A stretch of DNA of 64,000 nt from Thunnus maccoyii (lineage: Eukaryota > Chordata > Actinopteri > Scombriformes > Scombridae), in NCBI RefSeq assembly GCF_910596095.1, contig NC_056539.1, positions 3,513,001 to 3,577,000 on the forward strand, in the 5' to 3' direction. A model generated the notes under the pieces. That model ran no database searches and was not told the origin of the DNA. It saw nothing but the letters and a program-made list of their open reading frames with translations. The stretch's first letter is position 1. Each line of letters begins with the position of its first letter. The position numbers were made by a program, and so were the translations under genes. Shown here piece after piece: positions 12,501 to 24,065 of the stretch.

Positions 12501-13304
12501 ATGGCTGAGTTTATGGCAATAAATGAAGTAAATGAACGCATCCAAAGAAGATTGTTCCATGAATGGGAGAACCCAATGGATACACTTAATGATGAGCAAT
12601 TGATTTTACATTATAGATTTGACCAGCAGTCAATTCATGATTTATCTGACCCTCTAGAGTTGGATCACTCTACTTTCCTCAGCTGTGCTCTTCCAGCCAT
12701 ATTGCTTTGAATGATTGCTCTATGATTTTATGCTATAGGATCTTTCCAGTCAGTGTTAGACGAGGTATTTCATGTCCACAAGTCAACAGAGTGCTGCGTC
12801 ATTCACAGAGTTTCAAATGCCCTCACCTGTCTGCTGAACTCTGTAATTAAGTTCCTTTCAAAACAAAAGGAGGATGAAATAGCAGCACATTTCTTTAATG
12901 TTGCTGGCTTCCCAAGACACTCAGGGGTGATGGAGGGGACCCACATCATGATTCAAACACCCATACAATATGAAGATCAATTTGTTAATTGATAATAATT
13001 GATAGTATTAGATATGTGGTCCCCTCCCTCTCTCTGTCTCCTCACACAACAGGAGAACTACAACATCAGTTTATGCAAGACACAGGCAATTATCAGGCAG
13101 GTCAACAGGCAGATGAAACACTGCTTCTGCTGCCTGCATGCTGAGCTCTGTTTGGATCCGGGCAGAGCATGCAAGATCATTCTTGCACATGTAGTACTGT
13201 TCAATTTATCGAAGGACTTTGCAGTAGATGAGGAGGATGAGCAGCATGAGACCATTGAAGAGGTCGAGGAGGATGAAGAGGAAGGAGTTGAAAACAATGG
13301 CTAG
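12501..13304 (+). pseudogene. HARBI1-like Harbinger transposase, internally deleted
   Basis: Three pieces can be read. At 12501-12707 the N-terminal MAEF...RRLFHEWENPMDTLND is typical of the HARBI1 family (Arg-rich start, then NPxDxLND and YRF). At 12728-12988, in another frame, FFNVAGFPRHSG is followed by the first acidic motif, here MEGTHI where the family has IDGTHI. At about 13052-13304, ENYNISLCKTQAIIRQVN and RACKIILAHVVLFNLSKD match the C-terminal end. The acidic tail after it (EEDEQHE...) is usual. The region holding the second Asp and its surroundings is deleted between 12990 and 13050. Stops and frame changes confirm a pseudogene. The family forms a nuclear DDE endonuclease that needs a Myb/SANT partner. 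Confidence 0.8.
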
Positions 13305-13479
13305 TAAACTATTTCTTCAGCTAAAAGAAATAATAATTGACTATAAATAAAGAAAGATTACACAAATGATCTTAATTAAGTAATTTTATTTGTTATTGAA
13401 ATGTATATGCCCTGACAGGAATGATTCAAAATATTCAATGATTAATACTTATTAAATTATTTGTCATGAATATTCTGCG

Positions 13480-14670
13480 TACTGACTAGCAGACACCAGT
13501 GAGTACGGATCGGCAGCAACAGCTCTAGCACAGTCATGCTGACCACTGGTGTGCCCCAGGGCTGTGTGCTCAGCCCCCTGCTGTTTACGCTGCTGACCCA
13601 CGACTGCACCAGCACAAACCACATCACTAAGTTTGCGGATGATACCACAGTAGTGAGTCTCATCAGCGACAACAATGAAACATCCTACAGAGAGGAGGTG
13701 AAACAGCTGTCTGACTGATGCAAGAACAACAATCTGTCTCTGAACGTTGACAAAACAAAGGGGATGATTATTGACCTTAGAAGGTCCCGCCCCGACCACT
13801 CCCCACTGAACATCAACGGCTCCACAGTGGAAAGGGCAAAGTGCACCAAGTTTCTTGGTGACAGAGGACCTTTCCTGGACCATGAACACCAGCTCTTTGG
13901 CCAAGAGATCCCAGCAGCAACTGCATTTCCTACGGCGGCTGAAGAAGGTGAACCCACCCCCTCCCATCCTCACCACCTTTTACAGAGGAACTATTGAGAG
14001 CATCCTCACCAGCTGTATCACCGTCTGTTATGGGACCTGCCATGCAGCTGATCACAAGGTTCTGCAGGGAGTCATGCAGGCAGCTGAGAAAATCATTGGT
14101 GTTCAGGACATTTTTCACCCACGCTCTGTTCAGAAGGCCTCCAGTATTGCGGAAGATCCCTCCCATCCCTCACACTTGCTTTTTGTCCCTCTGTAATCCG
14201 GCAGGAGTTTCACAAGCATCTGTACAAGGACTACCAGGCTGTGCAACAGCTTTTTCCCCCCAGGCTGTGAGACTGCTGAACTCACTGCTGCCCCCATCCA
14301 TTCGTCTCAACCTGTTCCCCACCCCACCCCTTACATCCCACTAGTGTCCCCTTACACTCCACTAGTGCCGGGAAGGGAATGCCACCACATCCATTTTTAG
14401 CCATTCATTTATATTTTTATTATATTTATTAATTCAACATGCAGCCATTTGTACAGTGTACTATTGCACTTTTACATTTATTTATCCATTATTGATAGTT
14501 CTTGTCCTATTTATATGTGTCTTGTTTTTTTTTATTATAACTTTTTAAATTGATGTGTCATGTTAATTCTCAACCCAAATGTCTATTTGAAGGCCTTTTG
14601 AGAGAAATGAATCATTCATCCTACTGTTTACCTTTGCTTTGTAGAGTTGGGATGACGATAAACTTGAACT
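13480..14670 (+). mobile_element. 5'-truncated LINE (jockey-superfamily RT) inserted in the Harbinger
   Basis: The + strand encodes LTTGVPQGCVLSPLLFTLLT (RT motif B region) and KFADDTTVV, the catalytic palm motif C (13630-13660). In another frame follow TMNTSSLAKRSQQQLHFLRR and FYRGTIESILTSCIT, then SFFPQAVRLLNSLLP-like sequence near the C-terminus. The LINE begins inside RT, so endonuclease and ORF1 are missing. A TGA at 13716-13718 replaces the expected Trp codon before CKNNNLSLN, and there are frameshifts near 13855 and 14196. The 3' end closes with short TTGAACTTGA-type repeats (about 14660-14675). The clade is CR1/L2/Rex1-like; I cannot decide further. It must be younger than the host transposon. 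Confidence 0.8.
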
Positions 14671-14979
14671 TGATGTGCAAATTATTTTTCTCTAAGGCCA
14701 AGTTCTCAATGTGAAGCTCAAATTTCTTTCTTCTTTTTTTTTTTTTTTTTGAGCAGCAACTTCCCTTTGGAGGGACAATGCAACTTTATCAGCGTGCAAA
14801 AAGGTCACACAACTATAATAAAAAATAACTAGTAAAGTTTTAAAATGTATGTGAAGTTTAACTGCACTGCAATAAGAAATATAATTGAATATTTTGCTAG
14901 AGAAAAAAAAATCTAGTATGTTTGGATTGAGATTTTGTGATAGGTAAAAAAGCATAGCATAGCATAACAATAACTTCTT

Positions 14980-15445
14980 ACTTTGCCACCCTTGGTGTCT
15001 TCGGAGGGTTCGCTGGGCTGTGAGGCCTGACAGTCGATGTGCTTGCAACATCGTTTTCCTCCCTCATTTCCTCATCTGGCTCACTGGAGAAGGTTTTATA
15101 TATATAGTCATGCCGTTAACAGTAATGTCAAATAATGTACATTAGTTCTTCTATAGTACATTAGGTTACAGTCTAAACGAGAAGGCTAGTTATGTCATGG
15201 AACGTTATATTGGCCTCAAGCCTGCTTCATGCTAGCTAGCTATCTAGCTAATGGCAATTTTGCTGGATTCCCTGCTGTTATTAGTTATTTCATCTTAACA
15301 GACAAGTTGGCGTATTGTTTGGACCTCTTGGATGGATCTCTTCACCAGACTTCTTGAATTCATTTTCATTGCAATTTTTTCCCACATTTGTTGTTTTCTG
15401 TTTGTTGTTATTTCTCCTTCCTTGTCTTCTTTTCTTCCATTTATT
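14980..15445 (-). pseudogene. Myb/SANT-like Harbinger accessory gene, remnant
   Basis: On the minus strand, downward from 15440, one frame reads ...TTNRKQQMWEKIAMKMNS, RSLVKRSIQEVQTIRQLVC and a stop. The pattern (aromatic Trp, IA..MN, RS, EV, spaced helices) resembles the Myb/SANT-like (trihelix) DNA-binding protein encoded beside Harbinger transposases. A second minus-strand piece near 14995-15075 reads SSEPDEEM...RPHSPANPPKTP, like the low-complexity linker that follows this domain. About 200 bp between them may be an old intron. The opposite orientation to the transposase is the usual arrangement in this superfamily. The assignment is by pattern only. Confidence 0.5.
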
Positions 15446-15724
15446 TTTTATAGACCAACTTTGTGAGGTGATAACAGGTTTCACTAGTGCGAGTGCAAGC
15501 AAACAAACGGTCTCCGTGGAAACTACAGAATGTTACTGCTGTAAAATCTCTTTCAATGTAGTGAATCCCTTAATCCCTCAATTTTCCTTGACTAAGGAAA
15601 CCTTTTAAGGGATTCTGTGCAGCACCCTTAAGTAAGTTCCTCAGCTAAGAAGAAATTAAGCCTTAATTAAGAAATTAAGTGTCATACTTAAGGGGAAAAC
15701 TTAAGGTGTTTTGTGCAACCAGCC

Positions 15725-16574
15725 ATATATTTTAACCAAAATAACTGTCAAAATGTTCTGCTTTATTTAGCAGCTATAATAATTATTATCATAATCATGA
15801 TGTATGTGTAATGGCATTAAATTGACGAACCTAGAGAGAATTACACACGACTCTGCAGCTCCTCTCAGCTTTATGGAGCTTTATAGCAAGTTTCAGCTCA
15901 TTGTTTAGCTGTCCGGCTGCAACTTTACTGTTACGGTTCACTCTCACCACAGCAGGCAGCTGTTTTCAGAGAAAAAGCTCTAAAAACCTACTGTATAGTT
16001 AATAACAATAACAACCACCATCTGATTTCATGACTCACATGGCACAAGTAGTTGAGGTTGGAGGTGTGCAGTCTGTTGCTTGAAACTCCTCATCTAACAG
16101 TGTCTGTTGTTCGTTTGACAGTAAACAGTGAGGCTGATATTAATGCAATAAAATTGTGCTGGATTATATGCTGCATCATTTCCTGTGAAGCCCTCATGCT
16201 TAGGTAGGCAATCTGAATCCAACGCAGGATTGGCGGACCACAACAAGACTAGGTCAAAACCTAGTATATGGCTGTGTATGGTCAATGTGTGAAACTGTGG
16301 CCAATTTGTTGTCAGGGATAGTCAGTGGTGCCTATAATGTGACTTCTTGGATATTAAATGTTCATCCGCAATTTTATGTAGTGGTCCCAGTAATATTTGC
16401 TGGTAAAGTGTATTCAAGTAGCATCACATGACATGGTTAAGCAAAGTTTGAGTTAAAAAAAAAGAAGTTATAAATGCAGTTGCAAGAACATTACTTTCCA
16501 GTCACATCTTGGGATGTTTTATTTGGAAGAGAACTTATTTTAATTCTAATTCTAACTATTCTAATTACCTATCT
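15725..16574. other. Anonymous sequence
   Basis: Nothing recognised beyond short T/A runs. Confidence 0.4.
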
Positions 16575-16611
16575 GTTAAGCTCTTTGTAACCTGGGTCAC
16601 AAAGAGCTAAC
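16575..16611. repeat. Short inverted repeat (hairpin)
   Basis: GTTAAGCTCTTTGT and ACAAAGAGCTAAC form 13-bp arms, with one bulged A, around the 10-bp loop AACCTGGGTC. It may be the end of a small element or a chance hairpin. The sequence just downstream is locally less AT-rich and includes CAATCAGAGC. Confidence 0.5.
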
Positions 16612-19600
16612 AACACAGAAGTGCCTCAGCCAATCAGAGCGCAGGTCAGCAGCACTGTAGGCAAGCTACACAGCGTACGCTAGTCAGATGCTGGGTGACA
16701 CTGTTGAGAGAGGATCCACTGCTGAACGGTTAAAATATAACTCAGATAAGACAGTAAAAACGCCATATAATGTTGTCAAAACAGAACAGTAACAGCCTGT
16801 ACGTTGTTGTAAGCTCGTAGATGTGTGTGTGTGAGAGGCTGCTCACTGAAACCTGCTGAGTGACACAGAGGAACTCCTGAATTGGTGAGTCGTAGTAAAA
16901 GTAAATAATGAAATGCTGCGCCACATGATGCTAGGCTAAGCTGGCTAGCTCAAGCGAATGAGCCTACAGCTAACAAAAATTAGCATTTAGTGCTGAACAG
17001 TGTAATTAGGCGACTGTTGTAGAGCTCAACTAAAGTGAATCTGTTTGACAACTCAACTAGGAAAAATATAAAGATGTGACATGTAGAGTTTTTAATTGCT
17101 CAATGTTTCTGTGGCTGGTAAAGCTACTGAACTGTTTAATACTGAAGCAACATACTAAGTTATGTTTTATCGAGTATTATATTTCATTGGTATAGTGAAT
17201 CTGATTTTAAGAACAGAAGACAAGAATATAGTGTGTAAAGTTCACACTGTTGGTCTGTAATTCATGTAATATTGTTTTAATTTAAAAATACCAGGTTAAG
17301 ATAAAAAATAAGTAATAAGTAAATAAAATAAGTAATTTAGCCTGGTTCATTTTACTCTGAAATTCATTTAGTGTAAAGGTTATTTAAAATGTGTTGATTG
17401 TTTATATTGTATGTATACATTTTGTTGAGGTTTAAGGAATTAATCATTCCTGACAAATCAGAATGGCGATTGATTAATGATCATTTCTGGCCATGTCAAT
17501 GACTGCAGGTCAGGTTTTTTGAGTCGATTTGAAGTTGATGGCGAGCCAAACCAGACAAGACCATTAGATCCCTGGATTGAAGATCCCTGAACCGAGAACC
17601 GTCAACCTTACCTCTCTCCTGCCACGGCGGTGGGGTAAACATCTTAACTGCACAAGGCCAGACCACTTTCATGCTCAACCCCCAGCCCCACTTGCACAAT
17701 TCAAAATCCCAGACTCTGACTTTACTCTTGATTTTTTGACTTGACTTGGAAAAGACACTTACCTCCTTCATTCTGCTTCAAACGCATTCCCTGTGCCTGT
17801 GGAAGGACTGAGTCATAACAGCACAAATGAGAGGACTGAGTATTCATATGATTGATTTGGTGTATTATTGTGCCTTGGTTAAAGTGACTTTGTTGTTGCT
17901 GGAGCAGTGAATAGTGAACTGTTGTAAGGTTGAAGTGTGTTGTGAAGTCATCATTTTGAACAGGATATGGTTCTAATATTGTTACCTAACGTTGGATCCA
18001 AATATTGAGAATTGAGATTACCTATAGAAGGGTGCACCCAATTAAAGCAGAAAAGTAGTTGAAAAGAACTCAATAGTTCAAAACCAAAAGAAAAAGTGAC
18101 TGAAGAAATAATTTGTTGCTGAATTGAAACTGAGATGTCTTTGTGGAATTTAACTATTTGCTGAACTTAAAGTTATTTAATTTATTTTGTTTATATTCAA
18201 AAATAATACATGGTACCAGTTTACAGCTTCTTGTCTGGTGTGGTCATTTAATGTTGCAAATAGCCATTTCTGCCCCCTGTCTGAATCTGGTGTCCTCTGA
18301 TTCTGATCCAAAATTATTACAATCTTTACTAAATAGTAGTGTTAGGAGCCGTGTGCTACATCTTTCATCTGTTTCTATCTGCAGATTTGTCTCGTTTTTC
18401 ACTCTGCGTTGAGTGTTTTGTCAGATTGATGGTTATTTGTGGTTCTTAAACTCTGCGCTCTCCCTCTATGCACCTTTTTTCTGCCTCTTTGCTGGTCAAT
18501 GATCATGGAGGCTGCGGTGGAAATTGTAAATTAAAGGTTTGACAGCATTTTGGGTGCAAATTTGGGAGGCTCATCCCCACCCAGTTACTGCAGTTAGAGT
18601 CAAATCAAGCACACCTACAGAGCAGCTGCCCCACACTAAACTGATATATGAAACAGCTACAAGCGTCTCATGTTTTACCTGCAAGACTCGTGTTTTGATC
18701 CTGTTGTTCATCGTTGGTGATATGAAAATGTCACAAACGAAAAAAAGTGTGCATCCTGGTATTAGTTCAGTTATATAATCCAAACACATTCACAGACAAC
18801 TGCAGTTATAAGGCTGGTCCGTGGCCAGTCCAGCCAATAACGAGGTATTGAATGTAAATACATTGAATAGCTATTGCAGAAAATGCTGACCATGGGGTAT
18901 AAAAAGGGGTTTGATTTCATGAAACTCTTGGATTGTAACTTAAAAAAAACCATATTGTAAATATATTTCATAGAGAAACATTTGAACGCTAAGTGAGGCT
19001 GATATTTCATACTGTCTGTATTATAATGGATCCAAGTGTTTGTTGTTCATTTCCTGTTCATAAGCAAAAGACTACTGCTGGACCAAATTAACAGTTTTGA
19101 GAGATATTCTGAATGAAAGCAGGAGTAAATGAAGTTACAATCATTGACCATAGCCAATTAAATGTAAAGACTCATTGAAGACAATAATAAACCAAAATAT
19201 AAACATTTGTGCTGAATGTAAAGGCTACACTGACAAAAAAGTCCCTTCTTTGCCTTGAAAAATAGTTTATAAAATGGAAACTTACAGACAATATTAAGAC
19301 ATTTTCTATTATTCTATTAACAATTAAGGGAACTCAAATGGGGAAAAAATGGGGATGATTTCACAGTAAGGGGCAAACTCTTCCATAGTCTGGTGTCAGC
19401 AATGGAAAAATCTACAGGGTTATGTTTGGATTTTGACTGAGAACGTGGAACAGAGAGGAGTAACTCTTAACTGATTGCAGAGTGAGGCAGACCGCAGGCC
19501 GACGCTGCATTTTTCTATTAGCGAGTGGCCACATTTGGCAAGTGTCTGTCTACAACCAGTGTTTCATAATGAAACTACACATTCAAACATGGAGAACATT

Positions 19601-20269
19601 AACATTTCTTCTTTTCTGCAAATTACACATGTTCCCAACCACTTCTCCAGCACTTGTGATGCTGGTTACTTCAGCCTCAGGATAGATGGAGGCTAATCAA
19701 CATGAGCCACAGGAGTTGGAGAAGCAACTTGACCAACTGAGGGGGGGGGTTGTGATAAAAAAAAATATAAGAGAGGGAAATCCTCCCACAGTGCACAGGA
19801 GCAAGTATCTGACCCACTAGCTGCTTCACACTAAGAAAACACAATATATTGGTCTAACCCAAGGTTGGGATGACAAAAGTTCTCCGTTGAGCACTTTTTT
19901 TCATCCGTTGCCAGGAAGTAAGTAAGTAAGAAATTGTGTTCTGTTATATCACAGGAAAAAGACTGTGAGAGCTGGAGAGGTTTGAGGAGGTGTGCAGTGA
20001 AGGAATTTAAATTAGCCCTTCAGATACAAGGTGCACTGCAATGATGGTTTACCCCTGGCCTTGCAAGGACAACAAATATGATCTCAATGTCAGAGTCAAT
20101 TTAGTTTGGAAATGGAGGTTGAGGAGGAGAGAAAAGAGGGGAGCAGAGGGAGAAGAAATAGTAAAAGGAATAGGAGGAGGCGTGTGGAATTTCTATAGCA
20201 GTAGCCCTATCTGGTTGACCTTGCTAGAAAATGACAGAAACAAATTGTTTCTGATTCTTGCCTCTCATC
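16612..20269. other. Anonymous sequence
   Basis: About 3.7 kb with no gene I can support. The 91-codon minus-strand frame at 17496-17771 and the 89-codon plus-strand frame at 18143-18412 have no recognisable domain. A donor-like GGTGAGTCG near 16884 follows a slightly GC-richer stretch, but no exon can be supported. Confidence 0.35.
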
Positions 20270-20570
20270 ACTCTCCCTCCCGCTTCTCCTCCTTCTCTTA
20301 CCAGATTCTCCCCCCCCCCCCCCCCCCCACCTTTTCCCTACATCACTTATCAGAGGGCACTTAGTTGGAGGAGTTATTTTGACGGGGGCAGGGATTCTCT
20401 CCCTGTTTCTCTCTTTTTTTAAAAAAAAAAAAAAACTGGTTCTTTTTCTCTCTCGTCATTTGTTCATCTCTTTCACCCTTTTATGTCTCTTTCTCTGTTG
20501 TTTTCCCTTCCCTTGTTGTCCTCCCACCCTCTGATCCTCCTCTTATCTCTTCCTCCTCTTCGTCTTCCTC
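20270..20570 (+). repeat. Pyrimidine-rich tract with poly(C) and T/A runs
   Basis: Long CT-rich stretches flank a run of 19 C (20310-20328) and a T7/A15 junction (about 20414-20435). No coding signal. It is simple-sequence DNA. Confidence 0.75.
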
Positions 20571-22614
20571 TCTCATGTGGTAATGAGCCTGGACTGTTGT
20601 GAGGCCTGAGGAACTTGTTGACCCCGTGGTGTGGGTTTAAAGTTTAGTGGCCGGTCAATTTGTGGCAGGTTGCCTCCCGTACTTCCGCCCACCACATCAG
20701 GGTACATCAAGGCAAAATCCAAATACGTGTGAGCTGGCTGTGTCTCAGAAATACAGCCAATCCCTTGACAACAGAGTTGGTATGTGAAAGTTACTGGCCA
20801 GACATCTGTGTGGCAAACATTTTACAGCATGCAAAGTTTGTGCAGTTTTTCCATAGTTTTTTTTTTTTTTTAATACCAATTTTATGGACTGCAAGAAAGA
20901 AAAAAACTCTTTTAAGACAGTTAAGGACAACAGTGTTCTAATGCATAAATATAGTAATGAAATGATAAATATCATTAATAATAGCAATGATATAGAAGTT
21001 ATATAATTTACAGTTCACACACCCAAAAGCAAACAAAACAAAACAAAAAAAAACCCAAAATCCCCACAAATAATAAAATAATAACAGACAAAAAAATGTG
21101 TTAACTTTGTTTCAACATTCCCTATTATTAGTACCAAACTGCATAGTTCTTTCTAGGAATCTTTTAGAAAAATTATTAGGATATAACAAACCCATAAAAT
21201 AAAGCATTACCTTGATTTTCTACCTTTCTACCTACAAGTATCTATGCATATCAGTACATTACTATCTTTTATTAACATTTTTGAGATTTGAAACTTGCTC
21301 CAGAGAGGTAATCAATGCATTAGAGTCGACAATTAAACTAGACAGTGTTCTTTGTAATAGATTAAATACAGTATCTCAAGCAAGCATCTGTAAACATGTG
21401 CAATGGTGTAATGTGTTTGAAAGTATTTCAAAACAGCAGGTTTTGCAGTAAATGAAATAAAAACATGTAACCACAATAACATATTGCATCACTAAAACAA
21501 ATTCATATGTAATGCTTGCAGAAGCAATACACCTGCATACACCTGCAAACAAACACCTCGGTTCCCTGCATTGTAGGGAGCTGGATAGAACTTATTAGCT
21601 GGAAAACTTTTCACATCCGGCTTTGTTCGGAATGCAGCATTGTTTACTGCATAATAGGAGATGATGAAGAAGCCAAGCTATGTTAGCTCATCGCTATTCT
21701 TTTCACAAAATCTCAGTCTGTGCTTGTCAGCTCCAGCCATTCACAGAAAAATCCAGTTCTGATTCAAAATTAATTCACCTGACTCATTTGTAATCCTGAA
21801 TGGTGACGGTTATTGAGAAAAAATGGCCATGTTTTGAACTGAGTAATAAAATGGAATTAAAGCCCTTTGAATCAAAAATAGCTTGAATTCACAGGTCCCA
21901 GCTGGTTTCTTCCCCTTGGGCTTGGATTGCTGGATTTGGCCAGACCCAGAGATAACTAATCCATTACCATTTGAAAGAGCAAGAAAAGAACAGTGCCCGG
22001 TCTCTGTTGCTTTAGAGCCTAATTAGAGCATAATTATGGAAATGAAGGAACTGTAATTTAGAGGGTTACCGAACATACCTGAGTTGGTATCTGTACTTCC
22101 ATTCTTTGAATATCTGGGCATTCTAGGGCAGGAATAATGGTGTGGTTAATTGAGGCAGACAAACTTGGACCACAGGAGATAATTATTTCATCAGTCTCTT
22201 TCAGCACTTTGATGGCTGATAGGTAATTGAATTGCAATTGGACTCACTTTCAGACCAGTTGGATAATGTGATGATTTTCATTTACGGTTTGTCAGCAAAT
22301 CACTACAGATGGCAATAAAACAATTTTCTACTTTGAAACAACAAATTTGCTATTATCTGATCTCAACTTCTCTAATCAGGATAAATCACATGGAGACAAC
22401 CAGACAAAAAGGAGTGGAAAGGAGAGGAGAAGAAGAGGGTTTGCCAGATACAGTAATGAAATAAAACGCTCCAATCACTTGGAAATACTTTCTTGTGATA
22501 TATTTAATTTATTAACTGTTAATATGTGTAGCCAAGTCCATTTGATGGCTGAAGCTGCAAACCTGCCTTGGTACAGTAAAATTTACTGCCTGCTGTGACT
22601 GTTGTATATAAGAC
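20571..22614. other. Anonymous sequence
   Basis: No gene or element recognised. A T14 run lies near 20859-20871, and AT-rich DNA with AAACAAAACAAAACAAA-type runs near 21031-21056. Confidence 0.4.
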
Positions 22615-22990
22615 TGTTGTAGAGTGAGGGAGGAGGTCAGGGTGAATGGATGGGTCAGCAAAATGTGTGACTTTGACTAGACTGGTATTGCGGACATTGC
22701 TATTACATTGTCTGTGCTGTCAACCCACAGGCCAGCAGGTCTCCCAAGTAATTCTTTTTTTCACCATGACCACGATCCTCAACCTTAACTAGTTTTTTTT
22801 TGTTTTTTTTATGACCCAAACCATGATTTTCTTCTATCTTTGTGCCCAAACTTTACCATACCAAAACCATAGCTGTGGCAGCTCAGAAAAACAGTCATGT
22901 GGATCAACTGTTTAGGAAGGTAAATAAGCAATGTTTGGCTGATAAAGGTCTCAGATCAGATATGTCACCTTTAGTTTGGCGGACTCTCCT
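22615..22990 (+). repeat. Dispersed fish repeat B, copy 1
   Basis: GAGTGAGGGAGGAGGT, AGCAAAATGTGTGACTTTGAC and a CAACCCACAGGCCAG segment are followed by CTCAACCTTAACTAG and GACCCAAACCATGATTTTCT. Part of this order recurs at 34180-34440. From memory, CCTTAACC/CCAAACC-rich stretches of this sort belong to a common non-coding percomorph repeat. The class is not determined. Confidence 0.4.
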
Positions 22991-23640
22991 CACAGTTTGC
23001 ATCCCACGCACACCAGCAAATGAGTGCTAACTATTTCTGTAGTCTGAATATTGATCTCTTGATAAAGTCTAACCCTTGAAATACACCACGGCATGGACGC
23101 AAAATGTCACGTAGGCAGGGCGGAAAAGGGTTTTCTACCTGCTAAACCAACTCCGTCGCCGTCACTGCATTCATATTGAGTTTTGCCGAATGATAATGCA
23201 GTTAGTTATCAGGTTTTGGAAGCGTAGGCTATATTAACTGGTACTGAATTAATTAACTAGATCATTTTAGCTACAGGATCATGGATACACATTTATTTGA
23301 TTAATTTATTTTAATGTGCAATGTAAAAAAAAACCCACAAGGTTGCACTGCTGCATCATATTGCCTCTGGTAGAATGAGGTATTTATTTTCATAATTTTT
23401 AAACAGTTTGTACTCATTTTTTACAGTTTTATGTAGCTTTTTTAATTGTTGGAGGGCTGCGTAGCCGCACATAGAGGAGAGATGAGCCACACGGCTTGTG
23501 GTCAGTGTAGCAGCTTCAGTCGATTTCAATGGAAGCACTCTGATGCTGCCATGCCACACAGATGTGTTGCGCCGCGTCCGTGCCGTGTGTATTTTGGCTG
23601 TAAGAGGTGTTATCAGACCTCACCCAGAGAGTATATTTTG
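22991..23640. other. Anonymous sequence
   Basis: No supported feature. Confidence 0.4.
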
Positions 23641-24065
23641 GTTTTCACATCTGTCTCCCTCACCTTCCCCTGTCCAGCTTTTCCTTCCTCCCTTCTTTTT
23701 TTCCCTTTCCTCACCTAAAATTTTTCCTTTTCATCTTCTCGTGTCTTCAGAATTTTCACCTCCTCTCACGTCCTTTTTCCTTCACTCCCACACCCGTGTC
23801 CCTCCACTTTCCTCTCCCCTCGTCTCCTCTCCTGACGATATAGATTCATTACAGTTTGATGATATCAGATGATTGCTCTCTCCCAGCTGGAACAAAAGCT
23901 TTGTACCCATCCTCTAATTCCCCCTGGCCCCGACCGACTCAGCTATGTGAATGCTGCTTCCCCCACCCTCTCTTCCTCTTCTTAACCTCCTTCTTTCCTT
24001 CCCCTTTCTGTTTTTTTCTCACCCTTTCTTCTTCCCTCCTCTCTAAGACCTCCTTGACTCCTTCC
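23641..24065 (+). repeat. Long polypyrimidine-rich tract
   Basis: More than 400 bp of CTTCC/CCTTTTC-type sequence with few purines on the + strand. Frames across it give Phe/Ser/Pro/Leu-rich peptides in all registers, which is a composition effect. Such strand-asymmetric tracts can form triplex (H-DNA) structures. Confidence 0.7.

Larger units (their letters stand above)
12254..15724. mobile_element. PIF/Harbinger DNA transposon, complete ends, defective
   Basis: The left end GGACCAGTTGCACAAAACAC is matched in inverted orientation by the right end, which finishes in GGTGTTTTGTGCAACCAGCC. The inverted repeat continues through CTTAAGT, and the subterminal DNA is rich in CTTAAGG words at both ends. 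Inside are pieces of a HARBI1-like transposase (+ strand), pieces of a Myb/SANT-like gene (- strand) and a LINE insertion. This two-gene content is characteristic of the superfamily. I could not confirm a 3-bp target duplication. All coding parts are broken. Confidence 0.85.

Noticed and set aside
13464..13976. Longest minus-strand frame in the region (170 codons)
   Set aside because: It lies antisense to the LINE reverse transcriptase, whose motifs (VPQGCVLSPLL, FADD) are on the + strand. The minus frame is a shadow.
16600..16900. Possible promoter and first exon (CAATCAGAGC, then GGTGAGTCG donor)
   Set aside because: No CpG-rich core, no clear TATA or initiator, no downstream exon to join; a chance donor is as likely.
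17496..17771. 91-codon minus-strand frame with mixed composition
   Set aside because: No domain, no splice signals in the right places, and no repeat-family match I could name.
23498..23872. 124-codon Ser/Phe/Pro-rich frame
   Set aside because: Falls in the polypyrimidine tract; all three registers are open there for composition reasons.
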